Assembly (NCBI RefSeq): GCF_004114375.1 | Contig: NZ_CP034693.1 | Span: forward strand, 1-64,000 | Direction of reading: 5' to 3' | DNA: 64,000 bases | Source of the DNA: Halorubrum sp. BOL3-1 | GTDB lineage: Archaea; Halobacteriota; Halobacteria; Halobacteriales; Haloferacaceae | Part shown: one piece after another, positions 42,334-51,632 of the stretch | How positions within the stretch are numbered: the first letter of the stretch is position 1 | Layout of the letters: each line of letters opens with the position of its first letter | Position numbers and translations under genes: made by a program | The notes under the pieces: generated by a model | Database searches by the model: none | Told to the model about the DNA's origin: nothing | Seen by the model: only the letters and a program-made list of their open reading frames with translations

Positions 42334-43105
42334 TGGGGTAGTCCTCCAAGTGCTCAGCGACGTCGAGGTACACCTCTTCCATGTCGCAGTCCTCCTCGTG
42401 CTCGAAGATGGAGACGCCGGCGTTCCACGCCCGTTGTAGCGCGACGCGCTTTCTGATCTCAAAGACCTCACAACTCTCTCTGTTCTCAAAGACATCTTTG
42501 AACCACTCCATCATCTCCTCGGCCTCGCCGTCGACGCCGACCTCATTCGCAACGAGTCCAACCTCATCCACGTCGCCGAACGCAGACTCGATACTCCGGA
42601 GCTGCTTGAACAGGAGCTCGATCGCGCGGATGCTCGTCGACTTCGCCTGCGCGGGGATCAGGATGTTCCCCGTCGCGACGATCGCGTTGTCGGTGAGCAC
42701 ACCGAGGTTCGGGGGACAGTCGACGAGGATGTAGTTCCAGCGCTGGTCGGCGTCGCTCTCGTCAAAGAGCATGTCGAGGCGTTCCTCGCGCTTCATCACG
42801 TTCGCGAGCTCGTCCTCAGCGTTGATCATCCGCTCGTGGCTGGGGACGACGTCGACCTCCTGATGCTCGACGACCAGCTGCTCGAGGTCGCCCATCCGGT
42901 CGAGATCAGGGAGGACATCGAACAGCGAGTCACGGTCGGGATCGTCGTACAGATCCTCGAAGCCGAGCCCCTCAGTGGCGTGCCCTTGTGGGTCGAGATC
43001 GATGACGAGGACATCGTGGCCGCGCTGGTTCAGTGCGCCGGCGACGTTCAGTGTCGTGGTCGTCTTCCCGGCACCGCCTTTCTGGTTGGTAACTCCGAGT
43101 CTCAT
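42326..43105 (-). CDS. parA: ParA/Soj-type partition ATPase (module 2)
   Basis: 259 residues with the start MRLGVTNQKGGAGKTTTTLN at 43105, chosen because it begins directly at the deviant Walker A; the open frame extends nine codons further. DLDPQGHATEGLG and YILVDCPPNLG complete the ATPase. Closer to classic Soj/ParA than module 1. It is oriented toward module 1, so the two partition units converge on the region with the zinc-ribbon ORFs and the nuclease-like pair. Confidence 0.93.
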   Translation of the reverse strand: MRLGVTNQKGGAGKTTTTLNVAGALNQRGHDVLVIDLDPQGHATEGLGFEDLYDDPDRDSLFDVLPDLDRMGDLEQLVVEHQEVDVVPSHERMINAEDELANVMKREERLDMLFDESDADQRWNYILVDCPPNLGVLTDNAIVATGNILIPAQAKSTSIRAIELLFKQLRSIESAFGDVDEVGLVANEVGVDGEAEEMMEWFKDVFENRESCEVFEIRKRVALQRAWNAGVSIFEHEEDCDMEEVYLDVAEHLEDYPNA

Positions 43106-43218
43106 ACGTGTCTTTGTCCTCAAAGAGAGCAAAGATGTCGGAGAGTCTTAAGAGTACGTCAGACGCTCATAGAATGTTGGTTGTGGGTCACAGACAAGCC
43201 AGATCTTCGAACGGGTTC

Positions 43219-43641
43219 CTACGCGGAACCGTCGCGGAACCGTTCGATCGGGATATCGGAGACATCGTCATAATCGTCGTCACCGCCAACTAGGAGCGTC
43301 GCGTCGACGTGTTCAGCTGTTGCCAGCGCGAACGAGTCGCCGAGCGCAGGATTGTATCTGAGAGTATACTCCGAGGCATTCGTCCAGGTATCGCCGACGT
43401 CTACCGTTTTGATACCGAGATCAGTCAGCCAGTCAAGATACTCGTCAGCTGTGTCGCGGTCGTACTTCCGGGCGATTGTGTACCGAATCTCAGCGAGATT
43501 CACGTAGCTGGCATAGCCGACCGTGTCCTCGACTGCGACCGCGTCGAGATACTCTTCTACAACCTCGCTACCTGGTTCATCGTCGGCGTGTGCTATCAGT
43601 GGCTCGGCGTCGAAGACAACGCGGTCAGGAACCGACATCAC
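43219..43641 (-). CDS. vapC: VapC-like PIN-domain toxin
   Basis: 140 residues with PIN acidic residues in VVFDAEPLIAHAD, NLAEIRYTIARKY and LGDSFALATAEH followed by LLVGGDDDYDDV. It should act as an RNase. ATG 43641 overlaps the antitoxin stop (ATGA). Confidence 0.88.
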   Translation of the reverse strand: MMSVPDRVVFDAEPLIAHADDEPGSEVVEEYLDAVAVEDTVGYASYVNLAEIRYTIARKYDRDTADEYLDWLTDLGIKTVDVGDTWTNASEYTLRYNPALGDSFALATAEHVDATLLVGGDDDYDDVSDIPIERFRDGSA

Positions 43642-43940
43642 TCTTCAGTTGAGAACTGCGAGTCGCGTTCTTTTCGGTCCTGGTCGCGTTTCTCTTTGAG
43701 GAGCTCGGACGCAGGCTTGTCCGTACTCGCTTCGCTACGGGCGGCAAAGCCGCGCATCTCGCTCGGTGAGCGGACCTGTTCAACGATCACCTCTCCATCT
43801 TCGGTTTCCCGGAATAACACCTTCCCAGGTGCTTCGATTCCGAGCTTCTCACGGAACCGTTTCGGGATGGTCGCCTGGCCGTGCTTAGTGACGGCGACAA
43901 TCTCTTTTCCAGAGTTATTTGACTGTTCTGTCTTACTCAT
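43638..43940 (-). CDS. vapB: AbrB/SpoVT-type antitoxin
   Basis: 100 residues. The N-terminal swapped-hairpin domain is clear: VAVTKHGQATIPKRFREKLG and GKVLFRETEDGEVIVE, then a charged C-terminal tail (LLKEKRDQDRKERDSQ) that should wrap the toxin. First gene of a two-gene operon. Confidence 0.88.
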   Translation of the reverse strand: MSKTEQSNNSGKEIVAVTKHGQATIPKRFREKLGIEAPGKVLFRETEDGEVIVEQVRSPSEMRGFAARSEASTDKPASELLKEKRDQDRKERDSQFSTEE

Positions 43941-44096
43941 AGTTCATAATTATATCTCGATCATAATTAACTTTTCTTCTTATTGACAAACAGTTGTCGC
44001 TCCTCTGTCGGGTGTTTGGTCGAGTTCGAAGTGTAGTTCAGCTCTTGAGGGACGTGAAATACCAGAATTAAATTATTCTTGAACGCAGCAGTTTGA

Positions 44097-44378
44097 TCAA
44101 CCGTTGTGGTCAATATACTCGGCTTCCCATTCAGTTCGGGCTTCGATCTCTCTCGTCCCCCGGCGGGTAGTGGTGTACTCGTTAGTTCGTTGATCGCGCT
44201 GGCTCTTCTCGATGAGTCCCTTCTCAACGAGCGTATCGAGATTTGGATAGAGCCGACCATGATGAATTTACTTTTCGTAGTAGTTCTCGAGTTCGTCTTT
44301 GACTGCGAGTCCGTGAGGGTCATCGAGGCCGGCAACTACGTACAACAGATCTCGCTGAAAGCCAGTGAGATCATACAT
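44097..44378 (-). pseudogene. PadR-family regulator, dead inverted copy
   Basis: In frame from ATG 44378 the sequence reads MYDLTGFQRDLLYVVAGLDD, then ENYYEK and a TAA where the intact copy has Glu. It then continues IHHGRLYPNLDTLVEKGL to EYIDHNG. Only this stop breaks it. Similarity to 35070-35390 covers promoter and gene, in inverted orientation, so the two copies bracket about 8.7 kb. Confidence 0.9.
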
Positions 44379-44572
44379 GTCGCAATTTGTGTATTCGAGT
44401 TTTGAAATACTACTGATCTATACACGGGCCACAGGGTAAGACGAGCACCTCAGTCTCAGAATCTCAGCAGAGCCACTAAATACTGTTCTACCCCACGGTC
44501 ACCGAATAGAAGGTATACCACGAAATCCAAGACAATTCTCTAGCAACAATGTGCTACACCAGGAACTAATCC

Positions 44573-45037
44573 TTAATCGTCTTGGCCGTCATCAACGGTG
44601 AACTGCTCGTATTCACTCACGGAATTTAACACGACACTCGTGTTCGACTCTTGTACATCTGTGTCGCCCAAAATACGCTTGATCTGGTCGTTCATGTCGT
44701 CGGAGTCCCTGAAATTTCCAATCGCGATGATATCATAATCACCTGTCGTCTCATAGATGCTTACTATCTGAGGCTCACTCCGAAGTGTCTCTGTGATATC
44801 TGGAAGCCCTTGGCCCTCTACTTTGAGTTGTAGAATTGCGGTCACATCGTAGCCGAGGCGATCGTAATTGACAATCGGTGTGTATCCCTTGATCGCTCCT
44901 GCCTCCTCAAGATCATTCAGATGGTTTGAGACCGTTGTCACAGAAACATCGAGCTGCTCACCGAGACTCCGTAAACTCTCACGTCCGTTTCCAAGAAGGG
45001 CATTCACTAATTCCGTATCGAGATTTTCGTACGTCAT
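44573..45037 (-). CDS. Lrp/AsnC-family regulator
   Basis: 154 residues: an N-terminal HTH ([20 protein letters not shown]) and a C-terminal RAM domain ([38 protein letters not shown]). It probably responds to an amino acid. It is divergent from the HTH gene at 45157 with 119 bp between, so each may control the other. No metabolic gene is adjacent. Confidence 0.92.
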   Translation of the reverse strand: MTYENLDTELVNALLGNGRESLRSLGEQLDVSVTTVSNHLNDLEEAGAIKGYTPIVNYDRLGYDVTAILQLKVEGQGLPDITETLRSEPQIVSIYETTGDYDIIAIGNFRDSDDMNDQIKRILGDTDVQESNTSVVLNSVSEYEQFTVDDGQDD

Positions 45038-45156
45038 TGTCTTCTCTCCACTTGTGACGTGTATAACGGTTCGGCTCTGCTACAATTTTATCCTCAGATC
45101 GGACCTGCGCGGCTTCCCGTCGATAGGTTTTTAGTATTCCGCGGAAATTAAAATAC

Positions 45157-45744
45157 ATGGCAGAATCCGCGGTCTCACATTCACACCCGCTTGATACGAT
45201 GCTGGCCGTCTCTGACGTGATTCGGAACGACCGGCTCGCCCAGCTGTATGCTCGTGTCCTCGAACTTGACTCGCCAACTGTCGAGGAACTGTCTGAGGGC
45301 ATCGAGAGTTCGACGACAACCATTTACGAGGATGTCAAACATCTCGTGGAGATCGATCTCTTGGAGCGGGTCACGGAGACGCAACCGTACCGCTATCGAG
45401 CGAGTCAGGTTGATATGACGATTCAGACCAGCGAGGAGACGTTCAAGATTACACCGACGCTCCTCGTTGCTCTCGCGGAACGCCAATCGAACGAGAATAT
45501 TAGCCTCTACATCGACCGGCACGGCGTCAGTGGACTCGCAACGGCGATCGAATACGCTCGAGCGTACACGCAGGCGAAAATGAACGCCCGCATCATGGCC
45601 CGTGAACAGGATATCCCTGTTCTCGAGACAGAAACCATCCTCCAAGAACTCCAAGAGATCATTCTAGAGGCTGAGCCTGATATCTCGACGAGCGTCGATA
45701 TCGAGGAGCTTGACGCCACCATCGACGAACGACTGGACGAATAG
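45157..45744 (+). CDS. Winged-helix protein, antitoxin-like partner of a PIN protein
   Basis: 195 residues. The HTH is in SPTVEELSEGIESSTTTIYE then VKHLVEIDLLERV. The C-terminal half is helical (AIEYARAYTQAKMNARIMA). Five bases separate it from the PIN gene, so it is the likely antitoxin/autorepressor of a haloarchaeal HTH-PIN pair. It is larger than most VapB antitoxins. Confidence 0.75.
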   Translation: MAESAVSHSHPLDTMLAVSDVIRNDRLAQLYARVLELDSPTVEELSEGIESSTTTIYEDVKHLVEIDLLERVTETQPYRYRASQVDMTIQTSEETFKITPTLLVALAERQSNENISLYIDRHGVSGLATAIEYARAYTQAKMNARIMAREQDIPVLETETILQELQEIILEAEPDISTSVDIEELDATIDERLDE

Positions 45745-45749
45745 TATCC

Positions 45750-46283
45750 GTGTCAGCGCAACTGTTTCCATCTGTGGAGAGTTATCTCATCGACGCGAAC
45801 CTCTTCATCCGGTTCGAGCGGCACAACACCGTCAATCTGCTTGAGCGGGCTGTCACCGAGCAGAATATCGTCCTCCTCCTCCCCACGCGAGTATATGAAG
45901 AACTCACGCCCGAATCACATCCCTACGGGACGCCTCCGGTAGAGGATGCGATCGAAGCTGGCTGGGTACAGCTTCTCGAAGAAGTTGACTATTCAAATCC
46001 AGTCGTTTCTGCGACGATGGATCTAATTCGTCAGTATATTTCTGCTGCCACCGATCGTCCCGAGCATACGATAGAGCAAGCAGATGCGGAAGTAGGTGGG
46101 GCGGCAGCAACACTCCTTGAACAGGGACGGACAGAATCGATCGCTATCTACACGAACGACTTACCGGCGTTCCGCGGGATTGAGCGCGCCCTCTCACAGC
46201 ATGGCTACAAGGATGCAGTTCAACTCGTCAAGGCCTTCGATTTCGTCACGTCCGTCGAAAATCGGTACCAGTTCTCTGGATGA
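45750..46283 (+). CDS. PIN-like ribonuclease, toxin of an HTH-PIN pair
   Basis: 177 residues from GTG 45750. PIN features: SYLIDANLFIRFERHNTV (Asp), LPTRVYEELTPES (Glu), AIYTNDLPAFRGIERAL (Asp). Longer than VapC and coupled to a large HTH gene rather than VapB. RNA cleavage is inferred. It ends 65 bp before the convergent recombinase stop. Confidence 0.78.
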   Translation: MSAQLFPSVESYLIDANLFIRFERHNTVNLLERAVTEQNIVLLLPTRVYEELTPESHPYGTPPVEDAIEAGWVQLLEEVDYSNPVVSATMDLIRQYISAATDRPEHTIEQADAEVGGAAATLLEQGRTESIAIYTNDLPAFRGIERALSQHGYKDAVQLVKAFDFVTSVENRYQFSG

Positions 46284-46347
46284 TCCCTTTCTGACGGATT
46301 GACCGCAGAGGATACGGCCATCATTTGTCGTTGACCTCGACAGGGCT

Positions 46348-47649
46348 CTACCGGTCACTGACCCGCTGGTCGGTCCGTGAGAATGCCTCGGTCGCCATGT
46401 CGGCACGTTCGGCCGCCTCGATGTGCTGGTACGCCTCGCGGACCTGTTCCTCGCTGTTGTCGAGATACCGCGCAGCCGCAGCGTAGCCGAATTGCCGGAC
46501 GAGGACCTCACCTACCCCACGCCGGCCGCCGTGTAGTTCGAGATAGTCACCATCGAGCGAGAGGTCCAGCTCGTCGCGACGCTCGACGAGCGCGTCGTGG
46601 GTCCAGAGCCGCTCCATGATCGACCGGGCGCCGTCCGTGGTGAGCGGCTTCGGCGCGTCGAGGTCGTGCTCGGCGGCGACGATCAGGTCGGGAGCGCCTG
46701 CCCGAATGCGCTCGATCGCGTCGTCGTCGAGGCCGGCGTCGGCGAGCCCCTCGGTGACGTGATTCGCGAGCGACGGTCGATGGAGCGTCGTGAAAACCGG
46801 CCACGAGTCCGGCACCTCCAGAACCTCGGCGTACCGTTTCAGCGGCGCAATGACGGGTTCGGGGAGCGATGCTTCCTTCCACTCGCGACTCTTCCGGAAC
46901 ACGGTGACGCTGCTGTCCGCGAACGACACGTCACGCCAGCGAACCCCGTTGCGACCCTCGCGGTCCTCCTTCGGCGCTGAGAGGAACTCCGAGCCGCGCA
47001 GGCCTGTATAGGCGACAACGTACACGAGCGCCTGTTCGCGACACCGCTGGTACGCCGTGAACCGGGCCTGCTGTTTCGCTTGCCACAGCTCACTCTCAGG
47101 ATCACCGCGCTCAGTGTGGGGAACTTCGGTCGCACCGAGTTCGTCGAACGCTTCAGAGACGCGGCGGTCGACGAACTGCGTGATCAGGTCGCGGTGGATC
47201 GGCTCCCACGCCTGCTGGTCACCTGGACGTCGACCGTCGTTCTCGGGCAGCGGGTCTTCGGCGTCCGACTCGCGGGCGTAGTGGCGCGGGAGATACCCCT
47301 GTGCGTGCGCCCAGCCGCACCACGACGCGATATGCGCGTAGTAGGTGAGCACTGTGCCAGCGGCGTAGCCGGCGGTCGAGAGGTACCGCGCGTAGTCCGA
47401 GAAGACCGTCGTGTCGAGGTCCGCGAACCGAACGGTGTCGCCGTCGACGACGCCGGCCCACGACTCTGCCGGCGACGCGTTCGCGGAGTCGGCAGTCTTC
47501 CCAAGACACCAGCGTCGGAATCGATACAGTTCGCGCTCGGCGTCCGTTCGATACGCACCCTCCTCGCCGGCATCACCCTTTCCCTTATCCGTGAGGTACT
47601 TCGTGAACGTATCCTCGATCGGTGTCTCAACGGAGCGGCGGCCCGTCAT
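46348..47649 (-). CDS. Tyrosine recombinase/integrase
   Basis: 433 residues. The N-terminal SAM-like core-binding part (YLSTAGYAAGTVLTYYAHI) precedes the catalytic domain: AYTGLRGSEFLSAP holds the first Arg, LHGGRRGVGEVLVRQFG the His-x-x-Arg-like box, and EEQVREAYQHIE the probable Tyr. Codon use is GC-richer than the neighbouring toxin genes. Haloarchaeal plasmid and provirus integrases have this layout. It marks a possible border of the mobile region between the PadR copies and here. No att pair was identified. Confidence 0.85.
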   Translation of the reverse strand: MTGRRSVETPIEDTFTKYLTDKGKGDAGEEGAYRTDAERELYRFRRWCLGKTADSANASPAESWAGVVDGDTVRFADLDTTVFSDYARYLSTAGYAAGTVLTYYAHIASWCGWAHAQGYLPRHYARESDAEDPLPENDGRRPGDQQAWEPIHRDLITQFVDRRVSEAFDELGATEVPHTERGDPESELWQAKQQARFTAYQRCREQALVYVVAYTGLRGSEFLSAPKEDREGRNGVRWRDVSFADSSVTVFRKSREWKEASLPEPVIAPLKRYAEVLEVPDSWPVFTTLHRPSLANHVTEGLADAGLDDDAIERIRAGAPDLIVAAEHDLDAPKPLTTDGARSIMERLWTHDALVERRDELDLSLDGDYLELHGGRRGVGEVLVRQFGYAAAARYLDNSEEQVREAYQHIEAAERADMATEAFSRTDQRVSDR

Positions 47650-48136
47650 TGGACCTCCGGAGTGTGGGGATTGTGCCGTCGGAACACCCCTACGGACGCG
47701 GTAATCCGGTTGGAGCGACTGTCTCGGGAAGTTTCGGCCATAATTCTGAATCTGCCTTGGTTGGGGTGACGGGTGGGGGTGACTAAGATTTTACTCTGTC
47801 TTACCCGCCTAAGACAAAGTAACATAGAATCCCGGATTTGCTAGTCTGTGAGCGCTGATCGATTGTTTCCGGCCGTGAGAGAGCCTATACTCAGGTCGAG
47901 GCATTTAGTATATTGTATTCCGCTATACAAAATTCTGGGGGTGGGAAGTTGAGACTACAGCGGGTTTAGCGGGCGTGAGATGCGTGATTTCGACTGAATC
48001 GGTGCGTGGCTCTCGGTTAATCGATGCCTCCGAGAGCGGTTTCATGTCGGTTATCAAATCATTACGGGAACTGACCGAGTATCACGAGAGCGCTGCCGCT
48101 CACGAGTCGGGGCACCCTCTGAGTCTTAGATGGCTG
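47650..48136. other. Upstream region of recombinase with palindrome
   Basis: A perfect inverted repeat tgtctta-cccgcc-taagaca lies at 47797-47816, a candidate operator or recombinase site. A + strand frame near 48040-48130 (KSLRELTEYHESAAAHESG) may be the start of a gene cut off by the transposase region; it is not supported further. Otherwise empty. Confidence 0.4.
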
Positions 48137-49807
48137 TTACCCGACCCCCGTCTCCTTCCGAAGCAATGTCAGCGTGTTCTGCGCCGTTACAACGGGTTCA
48201 CGGTCGTACACACCACCCCTCTCACACTGAAACAGCATATCGATCCCCCGCCAGATCGAGTACAGGAGACACGCAAACGCGAAATAGAAAAATCGCAGTA
48301 CGAAATCTTTCGACGTTGTCGCTGCCATGAACCGCTTGATCGACTTGTAGCCGCGCTCAATGTCCCAGCGTTTCCCGTATTCTGTGATCGCGCTGGGGTC
48401 GCCGTTGGTCATGAACACGGCGTACTGCCCGTAATCCGTCCGGTCCGAGTTCTTCTTTCGACGGTACTGGAGCGTCGTCTCGTGCCACTCGTTCTTTCCG
48501 AGATGGAGTTTGCGGTCGGTGACGTAGCGGTCTTGGTCGCGCTGAAGCAATCGTTTGGCCTGAGCTTTCTCGCTGGTGTGCATCCGCTTTGGTACGACAT
48601 ATGTGACCCCCCGGTCGGCTATCGCTTCGAGAATCTGCTGGCTGTCGAACTCCCGGTCCATGAACACGCGGTCAACATCGATGAGCTCCATTGCTGAGTC
48701 GAGGAGGTCCTCGACGATCTCTAAGCGAGTGTCACCCTTCCGGACGGGACGTGCGTCGAGAACCAGTGGTACGGAATCACCGACGAGCTGGACGGTCGCC
48801 CACTGATAGGCGTACTCGGCGGTCTTCTCTTTCGTGCCGATGATCTCGTCTTCGTGGCCCGTCCGGTCACCGGTGAACGGGTCGGCTTCCGTCGTGTCGA
48901 TAGCGATACAGCTACGCTGGTACAGGCTTCGCATCTGGGCCGTCCGATTGACGAGTCGCTGGGCAGCCTCGCGATACATCTCACGGATACGCTCGGTGGA
49001 TAGCGATCGTATCTGGTCTCGATGATTATGACCGAGGGGCGTCCGCTCGCGTGTCGTGTCGTAGCGGAAGCTGCGAGCGCCCTCATTGGCAGCGAGGTTC
49101 TCTTGAAGCCCGAGATACGTTTGAAGGTTCCAAAACGCGTTCTCGTGGATAGCACAGCCATTCGCACGGTCGAGCGAAAACGCCGGGTAGACGAGGTGGC
49201 TGACGTGAGTCGTGAGCTGTTGTTTGCGCTCGAACGTAGATGGGCCGGTCGTCTCGTCGTCATCGGTCTGGTGACGCGGAATTGTACGCGGCGGGGTCCG
49301 TGGAACCGAGACCCCACCGTCGGACGCCTTGATGAGGATCGTCCGCGCGGCAGTTTCGATACACTCGCGGAGGTCGGAAGTGAACCGATAGTGCCAACTC
49401 CGCCAGAGTGTCGACTGGTCGGGCACAGTCTCGAACCCGAGGCGACGGCGGAGAGAGGGTCCGTCTTCCAGATACGAGCAGAGTGCCGTTTCGTGGTCCC
49501 ACCCGTAGAGTTCCTTGAGGAGAAACCCACGGAATAGCGCCTCCATCTCGTAGGTCGTGCTCCCAGCGAACCGGTCGTGAGCGTCGAATTTGACGTAGGC
49601 TAGCGGCCAGTGAGCGACGAACGCTTCGATAGAGTCGTGGGCGTCGTGGTCGAACCAGACGGCCGCGAGGACCCGGACATCTTCAGCAAGGCCGGCTGTC
49701 GAACTCTGGTCGTAGAGTGGCGTCGCACGATAGGCTGGCCAGTCGTAGTAGGACGTCTGGGCGACCCGACGGTACACAGCACGTCGAGAAGATTGTGTCG
49801 GTGCCAT
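48137..49807 (-). CDS. Large DDE transposase of an unassigned haloarchaeal IS
   Basis: 556 residues. Catalytic candidates are CIAIDTTEADPF (Asp), VFMDREFDSQQIL (Asp) and KRWDIERGYKSIKRFMA (Glu). A long N-terminal part contains ALFRGFLLKELYGWDHE and TVPDQSTLWRSWHYRF, as in IS1182/ISNCY-like enzymes. The frame is complete. I could not find convincing inverted ends or a target duplication. A paralogous 5' fragment lies at 51394-51618. Confidence 0.85.
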   Translation of the reverse strand: MAPTQSSRRAVYRRVAQTSYYDWPAYRATPLYDQSSTAGLAEDVRVLAAVWFDHDAHDSIEAFVAHWPLAYVKFDAHDRFAGSTTYEMEALFRGFLLKELYGWDHETALCSYLEDGPSLRRRLGFETVPDQSTLWRSWHYRFTSDLRECIETAARTILIKASDGGVSVPRTPPRTIPRHQTDDDETTGPSTFERKQQLTTHVSHLVYPAFSLDRANGCAIHENAFWNLQTYLGLQENLAANEGARSFRYDTTRERTPLGHNHRDQIRSLSTERIREMYREAAQRLVNRTAQMRSLYQRSCIAIDTTEADPFTGDRTGHEDEIIGTKEKTAEYAYQWATVQLVGDSVPLVLDARPVRKGDTRLEIVEDLLDSAMELIDVDRVFMDREFDSQQILEAIADRGVTYVVPKRMHTSEKAQAKRLLQRDQDRYVTDRKLHLGKNEWHETTLQYRRKKNSDRTDYGQYAVFMTNGDPSAITEYGKRWDIERGYKSIKRFMAATTSKDFVLRFFYFAFACLLYSIWRGIDMLFQCERGGVYDREPVVTAQNTLTLLRKETGVG

Positions 49808-50028
49808 CGGACAGCGCTACTATAACCGGCGACAAAAGCTACTTCGGTGGATCACCCACTCGACAGTGCTCAATACAGGGGAGTCACACACTAGCACAGA
49901 TCTTCATCTATTAGAACTATGGGACAAGCTACGTGTAAGATATAGAGGATAAAATCAACACGAGCCAATAGCGTAGTATTTCGAGCTATTAGCAATGGTT
50001 TATAATTCGGAGCAACATCTGTATCGCC

Positions 50029-50817
50029 ATGACTGATTCACTACGCGACTTTTTTGATGATACTGTAGATCCTGACCGGAATTTAGTCGTTCTTGATCGG
50101 TCTTCGCCGGAGCCGGTTCGGAACATGCTCAACTCGTTAGTTGAGGGCCAGCCGGTATCACTCACTGAGATTGATAGTAAAGAGTTGGACTCCACTGGCG
50201 AGGGTGCCGAGACTGATATGGTCTTGTTAGTCGAAAACGGCCATGTCCTTGCTCGGTCAACCCTTGACGAACTCCTTGAATCGGTCTTATTGATCAATTC
50301 AGACCTGTACAAAACAGGTGCAATAGATCTTGGTGATGTTGTCCTTCCGGATGTGCTCAAAGGGCTTGACGAGGTTCCATTTCGAGTCGAAGGGTATCCA
50401 GAGTCACACAAAGAGAAGCTCCTATTGATTATTGTTTCACGGGTGATTGAACGTATTGCTGCCGAGACAGGTGGTGGGACGCTTCGTACCTCATTTCAGC
50501 GCCTCTCTCGACTTTACGATGAGCAGGGAACCTACGATGTGTATGATACCCTCCATAACCGAGGAGTTGACGTTCACATCTATGGTGTTGGTGACGTTGA
50601 TCCGTCAAGACTCCCGCCGGTCACAGTTCATACTGGCGATACCTATCCGTACCAGAAATCCTGGTTTGTTGTTTTCACACCGCCAGCAGAGAGTGATACG
50701 AACGATTATGCCGCTCTCGTTGCACTTGAGGACAGGCCGAACGTCTGGGATGGTTTTTGGACTTTTAGACCCGAGTTTGTCACTCGGATCGAGAGCTATA
50801 TCGCAGAGAACATCTAG
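50029..50817 (+). CDS. DICT-domain sensory protein
   Basis: 262 residues, matching haloarchaeal DICT-domain proteins: SLRDFFDDTVDPDRNLVVLD, SESVLLINSDLY-like helix ESVLLINSDLYKTGAIDLG and KSWFVVFTPPAESDTNDYAA with LVALEDRPNVWDGFWTF near the end. DICT is thought to be a ligand-sensing domain linked to light or signalling outputs. No DNA-binding domain is fused. Monocistronic. Confidence 0.85.
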   Translation: MTDSLRDFFDDTVDPDRNLVVLDRSSPEPVRNMLNSLVEGQPVSLTEIDSKELDSTGEGAETDMVLLVENGHVLARSTLDELLESVLLINSDLYKTGAIDLGDVVLPDVLKGLDEVPFRVEGYPESHKEKLLLIIVSRVIERIAAETGGGTLRTSFQRLSRLYDEQGTYDVYDTLHNRGVDVHIYGVGDVDPSRLPPVTVHTGDTYPYQKSWFVVFTPPAESDTNDYAALVALEDRPNVWDGFWTFRPEFVTRIESYIAENI

Positions 50818-51207
50818 CTGACTAAGAACACGATACGACTGACAATATTGCTAGTGTGAAGTGCCTCCGAGTTAGCTCCCGTAGATTCGTCTTATACCGG
50901 TTGTGAATTACCATCGCTTTCAATTATGTCGCTAATATCTCTTGAGTTGGTGTAAAAGATACGCACCCTGTATCTTACACGGCGCTCTGAATATCATCTG
51001 AAACGGATAGAATTCTCGCTGGTCAATTCGCAGATCTGTTCTACCGGCAAATCCGTCGTTTCCAAGCGTGAAATCAACTCCCGAGAATCGCTCAGGACAG
51101 AGTAACGATCTAACGCGGAACACACAGAACCATCGACTAACTGGTAAGATACTGGTGGAAGATATAGAGACTGTAGTCAGCAGGTATCGGACGGCTATAG
51201 CGGGTGA
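50818..51207. other. No gene recognised
   Basis: About 390 bp with interrupted frames. No repeat or structured RNA was noticed. Confidence 0.4.
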
Positions 51208-51375
51208 CTATCCGAAGCGGTCGGTGATGGATTCTCGACTGAGAAACCGTGGTGTTTGCTCACTGTACTCTTCGTATGCGTCACCGTAGTGGTCACGGAG
51301 CCACGGTTCTTCGGCGAAGGGTGCTCCGACCGGCCGATGTGGACTCGTCTTCAGAATCGTCGTGATTGTGAGAGC
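51208..51375 (-). pseudogene. 3' remnant of an isoprenylcysteine/phospholipid methyltransferase-like gene
   Basis: The minus frame reads TSPHRPVGAPFAEEPWLRD, then HYGDAYEEYSEQTPRFL and ends TDRFG. EEPWLRxxYGxAYxxYxxxxPRFL is the conserved tail of ICMT/PEMT-type membrane methyltransferases. The membrane helices that should precede it are missing; the adjacent upstream DNA is instead a transposase fragment. Confidence 0.65.
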
Positions 51376-51393
51376 TGAAAGACATCTGTGGTG

Positions 51394-51618
51394 CTACCCT
51401 TCTTCACATGGAGGCTCCGTATCAGTGGCGGATGATTGGTTGGTCTGTTCCTCTGGCCCAGTCTCGTTAGTTGACGGCATCTCTTCAGCCGAGTCTGTGT
51501 CTTTCTCCTTGGTGTGTTGGGGCTCGGCGTCCGAGCCATCATACGCCGGCCACTCGACGTACGACCGCCGAGCGATACGTCGAAAAACCGTCCGACGAGA
51601 CTCAGGAGTGGAAGCCAC
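51394..51618 (-). pseudogene. 5' fragment of a transposase related to the one at 48137-49807
   Basis: The first 26 residues (SRRTVFRRIARRSYVEWPAY) match the start of the 556-residue transposase (SRRAVYRRVAQTSYYDWPAY). The rest is low-complexity and acidic and ends after 74 residues without any catalytic motif. It is a decayed IS end or a non-autonomous derivative. Confidence 0.7.
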
Positions 51619-51632
51619 TACGAGACACTGAA

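Noticed and set aside
47797-47816. Palindrome tgtctta...taagaca considered as att site
   Set aside because: No second copy was noticed at the other side of the segment, so it is only noted as a possible operator.
49022-49537. 171-residue + frame opposite the large transposase
   Set aside because: No domain; the minus frame is continuous with catalytic residues.
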